Shown: positions 1 to 8,202 of the stretch, one piece after another
Numbering within the stretch: position 1 is the stretch's first letter
How the letters are laid out: each line of letters starts with the position of its first letter
DNA from: Gracilibacter sp. BRH_c7a
GTDB lineage: Bacteria > Bacillota > Desulfitobacteriia > Desulfitobacteriales > Syntrophobotulaceae
Direction: 5' to 3'
Length of the DNA: 36,172 nucleotides
NCBI GenBank assembly: GCA_001516055.1
Contig: LOEZ01000035.1
Span: 1-36,172, forward strand
The notes under the pieces: generated by a model
The model's input: the letters and a program-made list of their open reading frames with translations, nothing else
Told to the model about the DNA's origin: nothing
The model's database searches: none
Program-made: the position numbers and the translations under genes

Positions 1-47
1 AAAGAATTGACCTTTACCTTCAACCTAATGAGATGGAGGTAGGTAGT

Positions 48-503
48 ATGAACTACAAAGTTGAGTTGAAGGAATTTGAGGCCTTGACAGTTGCGGCGAT
101 CCGGTTTAAAGGGAAGTACAGTGATGTGGGAAAATATTTTGGTGCGATTTACAAAGAGGCCAAAGGAAAAACTTACGGCGAACCTTTTTGCTGCTATTAC
201 GATGACGATTACCAAGAGGAAGCTGATATTGAAGCCTGTATTCCGACTAAAGGATTGGTGACAGGGACGAAGGTGATTGCCAAACAGTTTCCCAAGGTTA
301 AGGCCATTTGCACCACCCATACCGGTAGTTATGAAACATTGAATTTGGCCTACAAAGCTGTAATGGATTACATGAAGGAACATAGTCTGGCGTCCATACT
401 TCCTTCCAGGGAGATTTATCATAAAGGGCCCGGCATGATTTTCAGGGGTAATCCCAACAAGTATGTGACGGAAATTATCATCCCGATTGAACAGGAGGGT
501 TAG
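48..503 (+). CDS. GyrI-like / AraC-type effector-binding domain protein
   Basis: This encodes about 151 residues of a single GyrI-like (SOUL/effector-binding, BmrR-type) domain, a fold that binds small hydrophobic molecules. The N-terminus has the usual beta-strand pattern VELKEF-x-LTVAAIRFKGKYSDVG, the middle has the C-terminal partner of the duplicated unit (ICTTHTGSYETL), and it ends with the family-typical strand EIIIPIE. I chose ATG 48 because GGAGG lies at 35-39 with ideal spacing; an in-frame ATG at 33 has no ribosome site. However, this reading frame stays open back to base 3, so it could instead be the C-terminal domain of a longer MerR- or AraC-type regulator cut by the window edge. 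It is followed after 3 bases by another GyrI-like gene, so the two are likely co-transcribed. The ligand is unknown. Confidence 0.8.
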   Translation: MNYKVELKEFEALTVAAIRFKGKYSDVGKYFGAIYKEAKGKTYGEPFCCYYDDDYQEEADIEACIPTKGLVTGTKVIAKQFPKVKAICTTHTGSYETLNLAYKAVMDYMKEHSLASILPSREIYHKGPGMIFRGNPNKYVTEIIIPIEQEG

Positions 504-506
504 GAT

Positions 507-1175
507 ATGGCCGATAAATTCGACTTCAAAAAAGAATATAAGGATTTGTACCTGCCGAAACAAAAACCCGTCTTGATTGATGTTCCGGCTATGAATTTTA
601 TTATGATCGACGGGGCGGGAGACCCCAATACGGCGGAAGAATATCAGGAGGCCATCGAAATTCTATATGGCCTGAGTTTTACCATTAAGATGAGTAAGAT
701 GAGCGACCAGCAGCCAGCAGGATATTTCGATTATGTCGTACCCCCACTGGAAGGACTGTGGTGGTTTAAAGACGATGATTTTGACGGCATAAAGTTGATG
801 GATAAATCGAAATTTCTCTGGACATCGATAATCCGCCAGCCGGAATTTGTCACCGAGGATGTTTTTACTTGGGCTGTTGCGGAGCTAAAAAAGAAAAAGC
901 CCCATCTCGATGCGGCAAAAGCCCGCCTGGAATCACTGACTGAAGGACTGTGCGTGCAAATGATGCACATCGGCCCCTATGATAACGAACCCGCCTCGAT
1001 TGCCCAAATGGAACAATTCATGATAGAACAGGGATATACAAATGCCATATCCGATACCCTGCCTTCCGGTCAAATCCGGCGGCATCATGAGATCTATTTG
1101 GGCGACCCGCGTAAGACGGTGCCCGCTAAGCTCAAAACGGTGATAAGACACCCTATAAAGAAGATGAGTGCCTGA
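507..1175 (+). CDS. GyrI-like small-molecule-binding protein (COG4832 type)
   Basis: A 222-residue protein of the stand-alone GyrI-like family. The start region FDFKKEYKDLYLPKQKP, followed by PAMNFIMIDGAGDPN, is characteristic of this family, as is the second half with LCVQMMHIGPYDNEPASI and the final RKTVPAKLKTVIRHP. Members are cytoplasmic and bind or hydrolyse small molecules; no DNA-binding domain is present here. A GGAGGG site sits 7 bases before ATG 507, overlapping the end of the previous gene, with only 3 bases between the two frames, so this is a two-gene transcription unit of two different GyrI-like proteins. Its sequence is visibly GC-richer than most of the window. Family assignment is firm; ligand and partner regulator are unknown. 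Confidence 0.88.
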   Translation: MADKFDFKKEYKDLYLPKQKPVLIDVPAMNFIMIDGAGDPNTAEEYQEAIEILYGLSFTIKMSKMSDQQPAGYFDYVVPPLEGLWWFKDDDFDGIKLMDKSKFLWTSIIRQPEFVTEDVFTWAVAELKKKKPHLDAAKARLESLTEGLCVQMMHIGPYDNEPASIAQMEQFMIEQGYTNAISDTLPSGQIRRHHEIYLGDPRKTVPAKLKTVIRHPIKKMSA

Positions 1176-1233
1176 AAAAATAATCAAGGATATCAATGGA
1201 ATGATAAAGTATACACCTTAAGGGGAAAGCCCG

Positions 1234-2403
1234 ATGGAAATTATTATAACCAAAGCACTAAGCAACGCCAGATTCGTAAGCGGGAAGCAAGAAAAGCTGC
1301 TGGCGCAGTTTGCCAAGCGGTTGTGGCTCCCGGAGGAAATCCCGGTTGTTTCCGACGGCAGTGTGGTCTACCGGCTTGTTTTCGCCGGCGGGACAGCCGT
1401 AGAGGGCAGGATTACCGGTACCGGCGTTGACGAACAGGGATTTTATATTGTCTTTAAACTGCATTCCTTTAGCCTGAATAATGATATATTGCTGTTGGAG
1501 CATAAACGGCTGCCGCGGGGCCGGGCAATTCTCTCGGAAGTTTTCAACCCGCATACGGACAAGACCTTCCGGGCTCTGACCGATGAACGCTATATGGGAC
1601 AGTATTTTTTCCATGGGGCCTTTATGCGGAGCAGCCGCACAGCCAATGGAATGGTTTTGGAGTTTGAACTGGGGGCCCTGAGTGACCGGGCCTTCCGGAT
1701 TGAACTTTCGGGGATTGCGGCCGAGAATTGTGTCAGCGAGAGCGGGGGAGGATTAGAAACCTTTGCCGGCGGCAGAATCAGGGAAGTCTTTTTCCGCAAA
1801 AATGAAAGCGGCGAATACCAAATCACGATTGACAATACCTACAACGATTTTATTTTTTCCAAAGGGACAAATTGTTTTTCCCCGCCGGTAAAGCCGAAAA
1901 TCGTCAAACATATCAATTACTTTACGATTCGCTGCCGGGACCTTAAGGTACGGCAATCCAATTATTTTATCGACACATTGAAGAAGAACGGGATAGAATG
2001 CATAGAGCTTCACCACAACCGGGAAGAAAATATGACGGAAACTCTCAGGCAAAGATGGAAGCAGGCTTTCTTGCAGGGGGTTGATGTTGAGAATATTTAT
2101 CTGGACCAGTGTTTATGGCATGTTTTCAGTTATAACCGGCTGAAATCCCTGACAGGTGAAGAAGCCTCGGCACGCCTGGACTCGGTCGGCAGTTCTACCC
2201 TGTATGTATTTCTCGATAATGCTCGAATCAATGGGCCGGATATCTGTTACCGCCTAGAAAATGCCGCCTCTTTTAGCCATAAAATGCTTAGCTGTTACAA
2301 AGATGTTTATGTCATGGATGAGAACTTCTCCTGGACCTATGTGAGAACCCATGAAGAAAGATCATGTGGTCCGTACTTTTATCATGTTAATATAAAGAAA
2401 TAA
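1234..2403 (+). CDS. DUF4275 protein with an extra N-terminal domain
   Basis: A 389-residue cytoplasmic protein. The C-terminal part, about residues 235-389, resembles DUF4275: it has LRQRWKQAF, then CLWHVFSYNRLKSLTGEEA, and ends with the aromatic stretch FSWTYVRTHEERSCGPYF. DUF4275 proteins are normally only about 140-150 residues, so the first 230 residues are an addition that I do not recognise; they look beta-rich with repeated EFELG/YRLVF-like strands and no membrane segment. The start is supported by AGGGGAAAG at about 1220-1228. It lies 58 bases after the GyrI-like pair and ends before a strong hairpin shared with the convergent SLH gene. GC content is higher than in genes to the right. 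Function is unknown. Confidence 0.75.
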   Translation: MEIIITKALSNARFVSGKQEKLLAQFAKRLWLPEEIPVVSDGSVVYRLVFAGGTAVEGRITGTGVDEQGFYIVFKLHSFSLNNDILLLEHKRLPRGRAILSEVFNPHTDKTFRALTDERYMGQYFFHGAFMRSSRTANGMVLEFELGALSDRAFRIELSGIAAENCVSESGGGLETFAGGRIREVFFRKNESGEYQITIDNTYNDFIFSKGTNCFSPPVKPKIVKHINYFTIRCRDLKVRQSNYFIDTLKKNGIECIELHHNREENMTETLRQRWKQAFLQGVDVENIYLDQCLWHVFSYNRLKSLTGEEASARLDSVGSSTLYVFLDNARINGPDICYRLENAASFSHKMLSCYKDVYVMDENFSWTYVRTHEERSCGPYFYHVNIKK

Positions 2404-2482
2404 AGAGAATTAGTATATTAGCATTCAAAACCAATCTGACTGGGCAATGGGAGCAAATTTTTTCATTGATTTTGAAGACTAA

Positions 2483-2508
2483 ATAGCCGGCGCTAAAACG
2501 CCGGCTAT
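2483..2508. terminator. Bidirectional hairpin terminator
   Basis: A perfect 10-bp stem (ATAGCCGGCG / CGCCGGCTAT) with a 6-base loop lies between the convergent DUF4275 and YcdB-SLH genes. The T-rich stretch after it is better on the minus strand (TTTAGTCTT) than on the plus strand, so it most likely ends the minus-strand transcript and may serve both. Confidence 0.7.
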
Positions 2509-2564
2509 CCTGATTCTTTGTCAAATTGTCCTAACTTCAAATTTAACGAGCTTATTTTTTAGTA

Positions 2565-4781
2565 TTATAGTTTATTCCCCAAGGCTTTAATTATCGAGTA
2601 AGCAGCTTCTGCTCTGGTGACGTTTTTGCCCGGTTCAAAGTTTTGCCCATCTGTCTTGATGATCCCCAAACCGGTCGTCAGCGCAATATACCCTTGAGAT
2701 TGGGGAGTATCTTGGAAGGAAGGTTGGTAGATATCTTTCAGTTCGGCGATTTTTTCTAAGCTAAGATAGCGCACGATAATTTTACTGAACAGTTCTCTGG
2801 ATATATGCTGGGTCGGAGTTATCTCTTCTCTTAGCCATTCTTGTTCTTTGGCTTTTTTCAGGATATCTTCGGCAGACAGGTTATAATCTCCGGTACCGTT
2901 ATTAATATAGAGCAAGGCCCGGAAAAGGGACTCTGCGGTAATAATTTCAGCGGGTTTAAAGACATCACTGTATTCTCCGAAGATTCCGGCTTGGCCAAGT
3001 GCCGTTATTTCTTTTACAGCTTCGTGTTCGCTGATGTCTGTAAAATGATAGGAGCTGGGCTTGGAGTTCAGAGGTTTTCCTTGCCAGTCTAGAAATGCGC
3101 CTGTCTTGGCGTCCATGCTATCAGATATTTGAGTTCCTTTGCTAGCTGGCTGATAGGCTAACTTAGCCTCAGTTACTTCACCGCTGTTATTAACCAGGAC
3201 ATATTTTAAAACCATTGGTCTGTATTTAAGGAATGTTTCTTCAGCTTTTGTTTGAGGAAGGGCCTGGGATAGTGGGGGGAAGTCGAGACTATACCAATTA
3301 AGATTATAGGAAGTAATTTTTTTCGTAGTTAAGTCAACCGTAACATTCATTCCATTGGAAGGAAAAGTGATTCCGTTGACCTTACGTTCATAGTTAAAAG
3401 ACACAGATGTATCTTCAGGTTTAAGGACTAAAACAGCATCGGAAGCAACATCAGGAATAGCTTCGTCGGTTTCATCTGCTTTTAGTTCTGTTTGCTTAAA
3501 CTTAGCCGGTTGTATTTTATTAAGAAATTCTTCGGCCAGGGCCTGAGCTTCTTTTTTACTTAGGGTTGAATTCTGTTCAGTGTTTTCGGTTAAAGGGAAG
3601 CGGGGACTATATAAGTTAAACCCAATTAGTTCTCCATTTACGGCGTCTACTCTGGCCGTTATATTCTGGGTCCGTTCTTGGTCGGAAGAAGACCATTCAA
3701 AATACCATACTTTGGTGTCTCTTAAGCCATTGTCTGTATTCAGGTTCATGGTTCTCAAGGACAGGCCGGAGGGAATCTCCACCCACTTTTGAATCATTTG
3801 GATTGCTTCTTCTTTGGTTAAGAGCTTGGTATTTTCTTCAATCTCCCGTACTTCCTGAGGTGTCAGGGGGATTGACTTGGCCTGGGCGTCCTCAGCCATA
3901 CCATAACCGATTCGTCCCAAAGAATATTCATCTCCTGCTAAATATTGATTCTGCTTCAGTTCCAGTGGTTTGCCGGTTACAGCATCAATCAAGCCATTTT
4001 TATTCAGCTGGTAGACCAGTTGAACCTGTTCTTTATTTCCTGCAGCAGCTAAAATCCTGAAAGCCGGAGCCAGAAAATATTTCAGTTCCAGCATTTTATA
4101 CTGGTTAAAAGCTTGGGAGGCTTGCTCGGCGTCAATTATATTTTCGATTTTAGTTAGGTTTAGGTTATGCCAGGTAAAGCCGTAGGATATAACTTCGCCG
4201 TTATTGGCATTGATCTGAATTCTGGCCCCATTACCCTGGACAGGGATTCCGTTTTCTGTTCTTTCCCAGCTGAAACTGAAAGTAGGGGACCCATAAAGAT
4301 CAAGCGGAATAATATCGTCGTTTTCTACAAATTTCATTTTTTTATACTTCTGTCCGGTAAGTTTATTCACCATATTCTCGGCGATAACCTTAGCTTCTGC
4401 TAGAGTAAGCGCAGGTAATTTATAAGTTTGTTCGCCATCTGAAGATTTATTGGTAAAAATATTAACGACTTCTCCGCTAACCGCATCCACTTGGGCGGAA
4501 AAGCTTTCATTTCTTTCTCCCGTTGAATTCCAACTTAAGGACCATGATTGACGGTTATTATAGTTGCTGAAACCCGAAGTAAATTCTTTAAACTTTTCAG
4601 GAATCTCAAAGTTTTCTTTGACAATCTTAATCGCGTCTTCCAAAGTAACTTTTGGCTCCTGTAAATCTATCGTCCGGACTTCGGCAGCTAGGGAACCAGG
4701 AATTAATACTTGGACAATCAGGATAAAGACCAGAGAAAAAGCCAGAAACCGGTGACTAGAATTAGTCATTTGGACGTTCAC
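2565..4781 (-). CDS. Secreted YcdB/YcdC-repeat protein with SLH domains
   Basis: A 738-residue exported protein. Residues 1-33 form a signal peptide (hydrophobic FLAFSLVFILIVQVLIPGS, likely cleaved after AA). Two YcdB/YcdC (formerly DUF4901, PepSY-like) units follow, roughly 45-330 and 335-590, each with the pattern of a Lys-Glu-Ala helix, then FSW-type strands and GEVISY / KKITSYNLNW turns. From about 600 there are SLH-like repeats (HFTDISEHEAVKEITALGQ; DGQNFEPGKNVTRAEAA), which anchor proteins to cell-wall polymers. It therefore sits on the cell surface; the YcdB repeats have no established activity, although PepSY-like units are often linked to protease inhibition. The listed start is GTG 4781; an in-frame ATG at 4769 is a serious alternative, because AAGGAA lies directly against the GTG. 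It is monocistronic. Confidence 0.9.
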   Translation of the reverse strand: MNVQMTNSSHRFLAFSLVFILIVQVLIPGSLAAEVRTIDLQEPKVTLEDAIKIVKENFEIPEKFKEFTSGFSNYNNRQSWSLSWNSTGERNESFSAQVDAVSGEVVNIFTNKSSDGEQTYKLPALTLAEAKVIAENMVNKLTGQKYKKMKFVENDDIIPLDLYGSPTFSFSWERTENGIPVQGNGARIQINANNGEVISYGFTWHNLNLTKIENIIDAEQASQAFNQYKMLELKYFLAPAFRILAAAGNKEQVQLVYQLNKNGLIDAVTGKPLELKQNQYLAGDEYSLGRIGYGMAEDAQAKSIPLTPQEVREIEENTKLLTKEEAIQMIQKWVEIPSGLSLRTMNLNTDNGLRDTKVWYFEWSSSDQERTQNITARVDAVNGELIGFNLYSPRFPLTENTEQNSTLSKKEAQALAEEFLNKIQPAKFKQTELKADETDEAIPDVASDAVLVLKPEDTSVSFNYERKVNGITFPSNGMNVTVDLTTKKITSYNLNWYSLDFPPLSQALPQTKAEETFLKYRPMVLKYVLVNNSGEVTEAKLAYQPASKGTQISDSMDAKTGAFLDWQGKPLNSKPSSYHFTDISEHEAVKEITALGQAGIFGEYSDVFKPAEIITAESLFRALLYINNGTGDYNLSAEDILKKAKEQEWLREEITPTQHISRELFSKIIVRYLSLEKIAELKDIYQPSFQDTPQSQGYIALTTGLGIIKTDGQNFEPGKNVTRAEAAYSIIKALGNKL

Positions 4782-4938
4782 TTCCTTTCGATAAGTTTTT
4801 CTCTTTATTAAGACGAAAAAACTGAATCGAAATGACGCGTAAGCAGGGAAATTTTTCTAGACCCTATCTCGTATTTATAAAAATATATGTTTGTGCTTAT
4901 AAATCTACCCGAAGACAGCTAATCGCTTGACGGAAATC

Positions 4939-4967
4939 TTGTAATATTCAACTGTTCAATTTAAACT
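4939..4967 (+). promoter_or_regulatory. Possible sigma-A promoter for the YgbA-type gene
   Basis: TTGTAA (4939-4944) and TAAACT (4962-4967) are separated by 17 bases, each matching 4 of 6 consensus positions. The start codon lies about 100 bases downstream, so the transcript would have a long leader. No clear NsrR- or FNR/CRP-type palindrome was found. Weak evidence. The rest of 4782-5070 shows nothing else I can name. Confidence 0.25.
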
Positions 4968-5070
4968 AAAGGGAAGAGCTGGCAGGAATACGACTACCAA
5001 TAGACGATTGTATTACATATAGGCTAATGTAAGGAGTACCCTTAACTCCAAAATATCAAAGGTAAAGAAA

Positions 5071-5418
5071 ATGAAAATTACTAATAAAAGACTTAAGCGA
5101 GAAAAGAAAACTCTGGAAGCAATGACTAGGCTGTATTGCAAAGACAACCATGATTCTGCACAAGCTATGTGTACCCAATGCGAAGAATTATTTCACTATG
5201 CATGCCAAAGAATAGATAATTGTATCTTGGGAGATAAAAAAACCACCTGTGCTAAATGTCCAATTCATTGCTTCAAGCCAGAGTATAAAGACAAGATAAA
5301 AAAGGTGATGAGGCACTCAGGACCCAAGATGATCTATAAGCATCCTATCTTAGCTTTTTATCATCTATTAGATAACAAACTAAAACCAATTCTAATAAAA
5401 AATAGAATGCCTAAATAG
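5071..5418 (+). CDS. ygbA: YgbA-type nitrous oxide-stimulated promoter family protein
   Basis: A 115-residue cysteine-rich protein of the YgbA_NO family. It carries the family hallmarks: an N-terminal KREKKTLEAMTRLYC, the C-x2-C of MCTQC, YACQRIDNC, CAKCPIHC, and the C-terminal HPILAFYHLLDN. Eight cysteines (23, 34, 37, 45, 51, 60, 63, 67) make a metal or iron-sulfur site plausible. In E. coli, ygbA belongs to the NsrR nitric-oxide regulon, so a role in coping with nitrosative stress is likely; the biochemical activity is not known to me. It stands alone, with 85 bases to the next gene and a long upstream region. Other nitrosative/redox-type proteins lie in the window (NrfH-like, DUF438-hemerythrin) but are not adjacent. 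The ribosome site AAAGG before ATG 5071 is moderate. Confidence 0.88.
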   Translation: MKITNKRLKREKKTLEAMTRLYCKDNHDSAQAMCTQCEELFHYACQRIDNCILGDKKTTCAKCPIHCFKPEYKDKIKKVMRHSGPKMIYKHPILAFYHLLDNKLKPILIKNRMPK

Positions 5419-5502
5419 ATCTTTAGACTAATGACAGAAGATAATTTAATAAGTATATTCCGGTAGGGCGGGGGACAGATATATTTACGAGGAGAATGAC
5501 TT

Positions 5503-6159
5503 ATGAAGATTATAGATTTAACTCACACGATTCAGCCTGACATGCCGGTATACCCCGGCACTGAACAGCCTACTTTCGCAGATGCCAATAGTCTGGACGG
5601 ACATGGATTTATTGAGAAGAAGATAACTTTATATTCCCATACAGGAACACATATGGATGGTCCTGCACACATTTTAGAAAGTGGGAAGACACTTGATTCC
5701 TTTCCGGTAGATCATTTTATGGGAAGGGCATATATGATCAGTTTGGAAAGCTACCAGAAAACTCATGAGCAGCGGGAAATAGATAAGACATATATACTGG
5801 ATTATGAAGACCAGTTAAAAGATGTTGACTATGTAATCTTCAATACAGGCTGGGGTAAGCACTGGGGAAGTGAAGAGTTTTATTCAGCATACCCGATACT
5901 TAGTGAGGAATCTGCGATATGGTTAACGGAAAAGTATAATCTTAAAGGAATAGGAACTGATTCGATTTCCATTGACCATGAGGATAGTACTTATTTCCCG
6001 ATACATAAAATCTTCTTTAGAAAAGGGCTCGTAGTGATAGAAAATCTAGCCAACCTTGATATGCTTAAAAAGCAACCGAAATTCCAATTGTTTTGTTTAC
6101 CCTTAAAAACTAAAGATGCAGATGGAGCCCCGATAAGAGCTATAGCGGTTGCAGAATAG
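5503..6159 (+). CDS. Cyclase-family metal-dependent hydrolase (kynurenine formamidase-like)
   Basis: A 218-residue protein of the cyclase family (PF04199), which includes bacterial kynurenine formamidase and isatin hydrolase. It starts with the typical IDLTHTIQPDMPVYPG and carries the metal-binding motif HTGTHMDGPAH (His46, His50, Asp52, His56). GTDSISIDHEDS, followed by the His of PIHKIFF, matches the second half of the active site, and the C-terminus LPLKTKDADGAPIRAIAV is typical. These are cytoplasmic enzymes that hydrolyse amide or cyclic bonds with zinc or manganese. No tryptophan-degradation genes (kynA, kynU) are next to it, so the substrate cannot be named. GAGGAGAATG-type ribosome site precedes ATG 5503. 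It is followed after 70 bases by the ABC-F gene on the same strand. Confidence 0.88.
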   Translation: MKIIDLTHTIQPDMPVYPGTEQPTFADANSLDGHGFIEKKITLYSHTGTHMDGPAHILESGKTLDSFPVDHFMGRAYMISLESYQKTHEQREIDKTYILDYEDQLKDVDYVIFNTGWGKHWGSEEFYSAYPILSEESAIWLTEKYNLKGIGTDSISIDHEDSTYFPIHKIFFRKGLVVIENLANLDMLKKQPKFQLFCLPLKTKDADGAPIRAIAVAE

Positions 6160-6229
6160 AATCACATGAAACCGTTAAAAGAAGATGTTATAATTATCTT
6201 TGTTAACTTTGAAGACTAGGAGTGAGATT

Positions 6230-8038
6230 TTGATCCTTCTATCAGCAGAAAATATAACCAAAAGCTATAGTGAAAAAAAATTATTACATGAAATCTCCCT
6301 TTACTTGAATGAAGGCGATAAAGTGGGGGTGATCGGTATCAATGGAACAGGGAAATCCACCTTCTTAAAGATAATTGCTGGACTTGAGACACCTGACAGC
6401 GGAACTATTACGAAAGCTTCCGGGGTAAGTATAGGATATCTGCCCCAGAACCCTGTCTTTAGTGAGAACATCACTGTACTTGAACAGGTATTTCTAGGAT
6501 CTTCATCCGAGATAAAAGAACTCAACGAATATGAGGCAAAAACTATCCTGACCAAGCTCGGTATAACAGAATTTGATTCAGACGTCAGTGTGCTTTCAGG
6601 CGGAGAAAAAAAACGGGTGGCGATCGCCAGTGCCATAGTAAATCCTTGTGAGATACTCATCATGGATGAGCCAACTAACCACTTAGATAATGAAATGGTT
6701 ATGTGGCTGGAGAATTATCTGAGGAGGTACACAGGTGCCATTCTGATGATTACTCATGATCGGTATTTCCTCGATAGGGTAACCAATCGCATTGTGGAAA
6801 TAAGCAAGGGTAATCTCTATGGTTATCAGACCAACTACACCAAGTACCTGGAGCTGAAAGCGGAACGGGAAGAGATGGAGATTAGCACGGAGCGCAAGAA
6901 TAAAAGCCTCTATAGAAAAGAACTGGAATGGATTATGCGGGGAGCAAGAGCTCGGAGCACCAAGAGTAAAGAAAGAATCGAGAGATTTAATGCGTTAAGT
7001 TCCAGGGAAAAGCCTACCGCTAGGGAGAAAATGAATCTTAATTCTGTGACTACTCGTCTTGGCAAAAAGACTATAGAGATAACAGGTGTATCGAAGAGTT
7101 TCGGTGACAAGCTGTTAATCCAAGACTTCAACCATATAGTTCTGCGCGATGCCAGGATAGGAATTATAGGTAAGAATGGGTGTGGCAAATCAACTCTGTT
7201 AAAAATCATAACCGGTGAGGAGATTCCAGACAATGGAACGGTTGTCCAAGGAGAAACAGTAAAAATCGGATACTTTTCCCAGGAATCCGAAGAGATGGAT
7301 ACCACATTGCGAGTGATAGATTATATTCGGGGAATTTCTGAATACATCGAGACCGTAGACGGAAAATTAACCGCCACACAAATGTTGGAGAAGTTTCTCT
7401 TTCCTGCGGATTTGCAATGGAATACTATTGAAAAACTCTCGGGAGGAGAGAGAAGAAGGCTTTATTTATTAAGAGTGCTGATGGATGCCCCTAACATCCT
7501 ACTTCTGGATGAACCGTCCAATGATCTGGATATAGATACTCTGGTGATTCTGGAGGACTATCTAGAGGGCTTTAATGGTGCAGTAGTGGTAGTATCTCAT
7601 GATCGCTACTTTCTTGATAAAGTGGTTGATAGGATTTTCGAATTTCAGGATGACGGTACGCTGAAACAGTATGTTGGCGGGTACTCTGACTATCTTGAGC
7701 AACGTTTGACTCATAGTAACCAAGAAAAAACACCATCCTCAAATTTGCAAGAATCGTCAAGAGAAAAAGAAAGCACTACCCTAAAACCATTAAAAAGTAG
7801 ACAGACCAAGTTCACTTATAAAGAGCAACTAGAATATGAAGAAATAGAAGATGTTATCGCAGTGCTAGAAGAGCAGGTACAAGTATTAGAAGAGAATATG
7901 CAGTTGGAAGCTACGAACTATTCAAAGCTACAGGCGTTAACGGCAGAGAAAGAAGAGGTTGAAAAGAAATTATATATGAAAATGGAACGTTGGGTGTATC
8001 TCAATGATTTAGCCGAACAGATAGCGGAAAGAAAATAG
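6230..8038 (+). CDS. ABC-F family ATPase (Uup-like)
   Basis: About 602 residues with two ABC ATPase domains and no membrane segments, so this is a soluble ABC-F protein acting on ribosomes or nucleic acids, not a transporter. Domain 1 has GINGTGKST, LSGGEKKR and ILIMDEPTNHLD; domain 2 has GKNGCGKST, LSGGERRR and LLLDEPSNDLD. Both contain the ABC-F catalytic pattern ending SHDRYFLD/THDRYFLD. The linker (WIMRGARARSTKSKERIERF) is charged as usual. The last 70 residues form a coiled coil, as in the C-terminal domain of Uup. I place the start at TTG 6230, 7 bases after AGGAG (6218-6222); the frame extends upstream to TTG 6200 but without a ribosome site. Antibiotic-resistance-type ABC-F cannot be excluded, but the C-terminal coiled coil points to the housekeeping Uup group. 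Confidence 0.92.
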   Translation: MILLSAENITKSYSEKKLLHEISLYLNEGDKVGVIGINGTGKSTFLKIIAGLETPDSGTITKASGVSIGYLPQNPVFSENITVLEQVFLGSSSEIKELNEYEAKTILTKLGITEFDSDVSVLSGGEKKRVAIASAIVNPCEILIMDEPTNHLDNEMVMWLENYLRRYTGAILMITHDRYFLDRVTNRIVEISKGNLYGYQTNYTKYLELKAEREEMEISTERKNKSLYRKELEWIMRGARARSTKSKERIERFNALSSREKPTAREKMNLNSVTTRLGKKTIEITGVSKSFGDKLLIQDFNHIVLRDARIGIIGKNGCGKSTLLKIITGEEIPDNGTVVQGETVKIGYFSQESEEMDTTLRVIDYIRGISEYIETVDGKLTATQMLEKFLFPADLQWNTIEKLSGGERRRLYLLRVLMDAPNILLLDEPSNDLDIDTLVILEDYLEGFNGAVVVVSHDRYFLDKVVDRIFEFQDDGTLKQYVGGYSDYLEQRLTHSNQEKTPSSNLQESSREKESTTLKPLKSRQTKFTYKEQLEYEEIEDVIAVLEEQVQVLEENMQLEATNYSKLQALTAEKEEVEKKLYMKMERWVYLNDLAEQIAERK

Positions 8039-8202
8039 TTTTTGTGAACAGAGAAACATCTTGTCCACTATGAATATAATACAAATAGCACCTTTAAAAA
8101 AGCAGATTTAGTATGATATTATTTTTACATGAAATATTTAATAACTAAAAGGTAATTTATAACTAAGAAAAAAGAATAATTGAATTTCAGGAGTGGTTAA
8201 GG

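Noticed and set aside
4927-4947. TTGACG plus TAATAT as a promoter for the YgbA-type gene
   Set aside because: Spacing is only 9 bases, too short for a sigma-A promoter.
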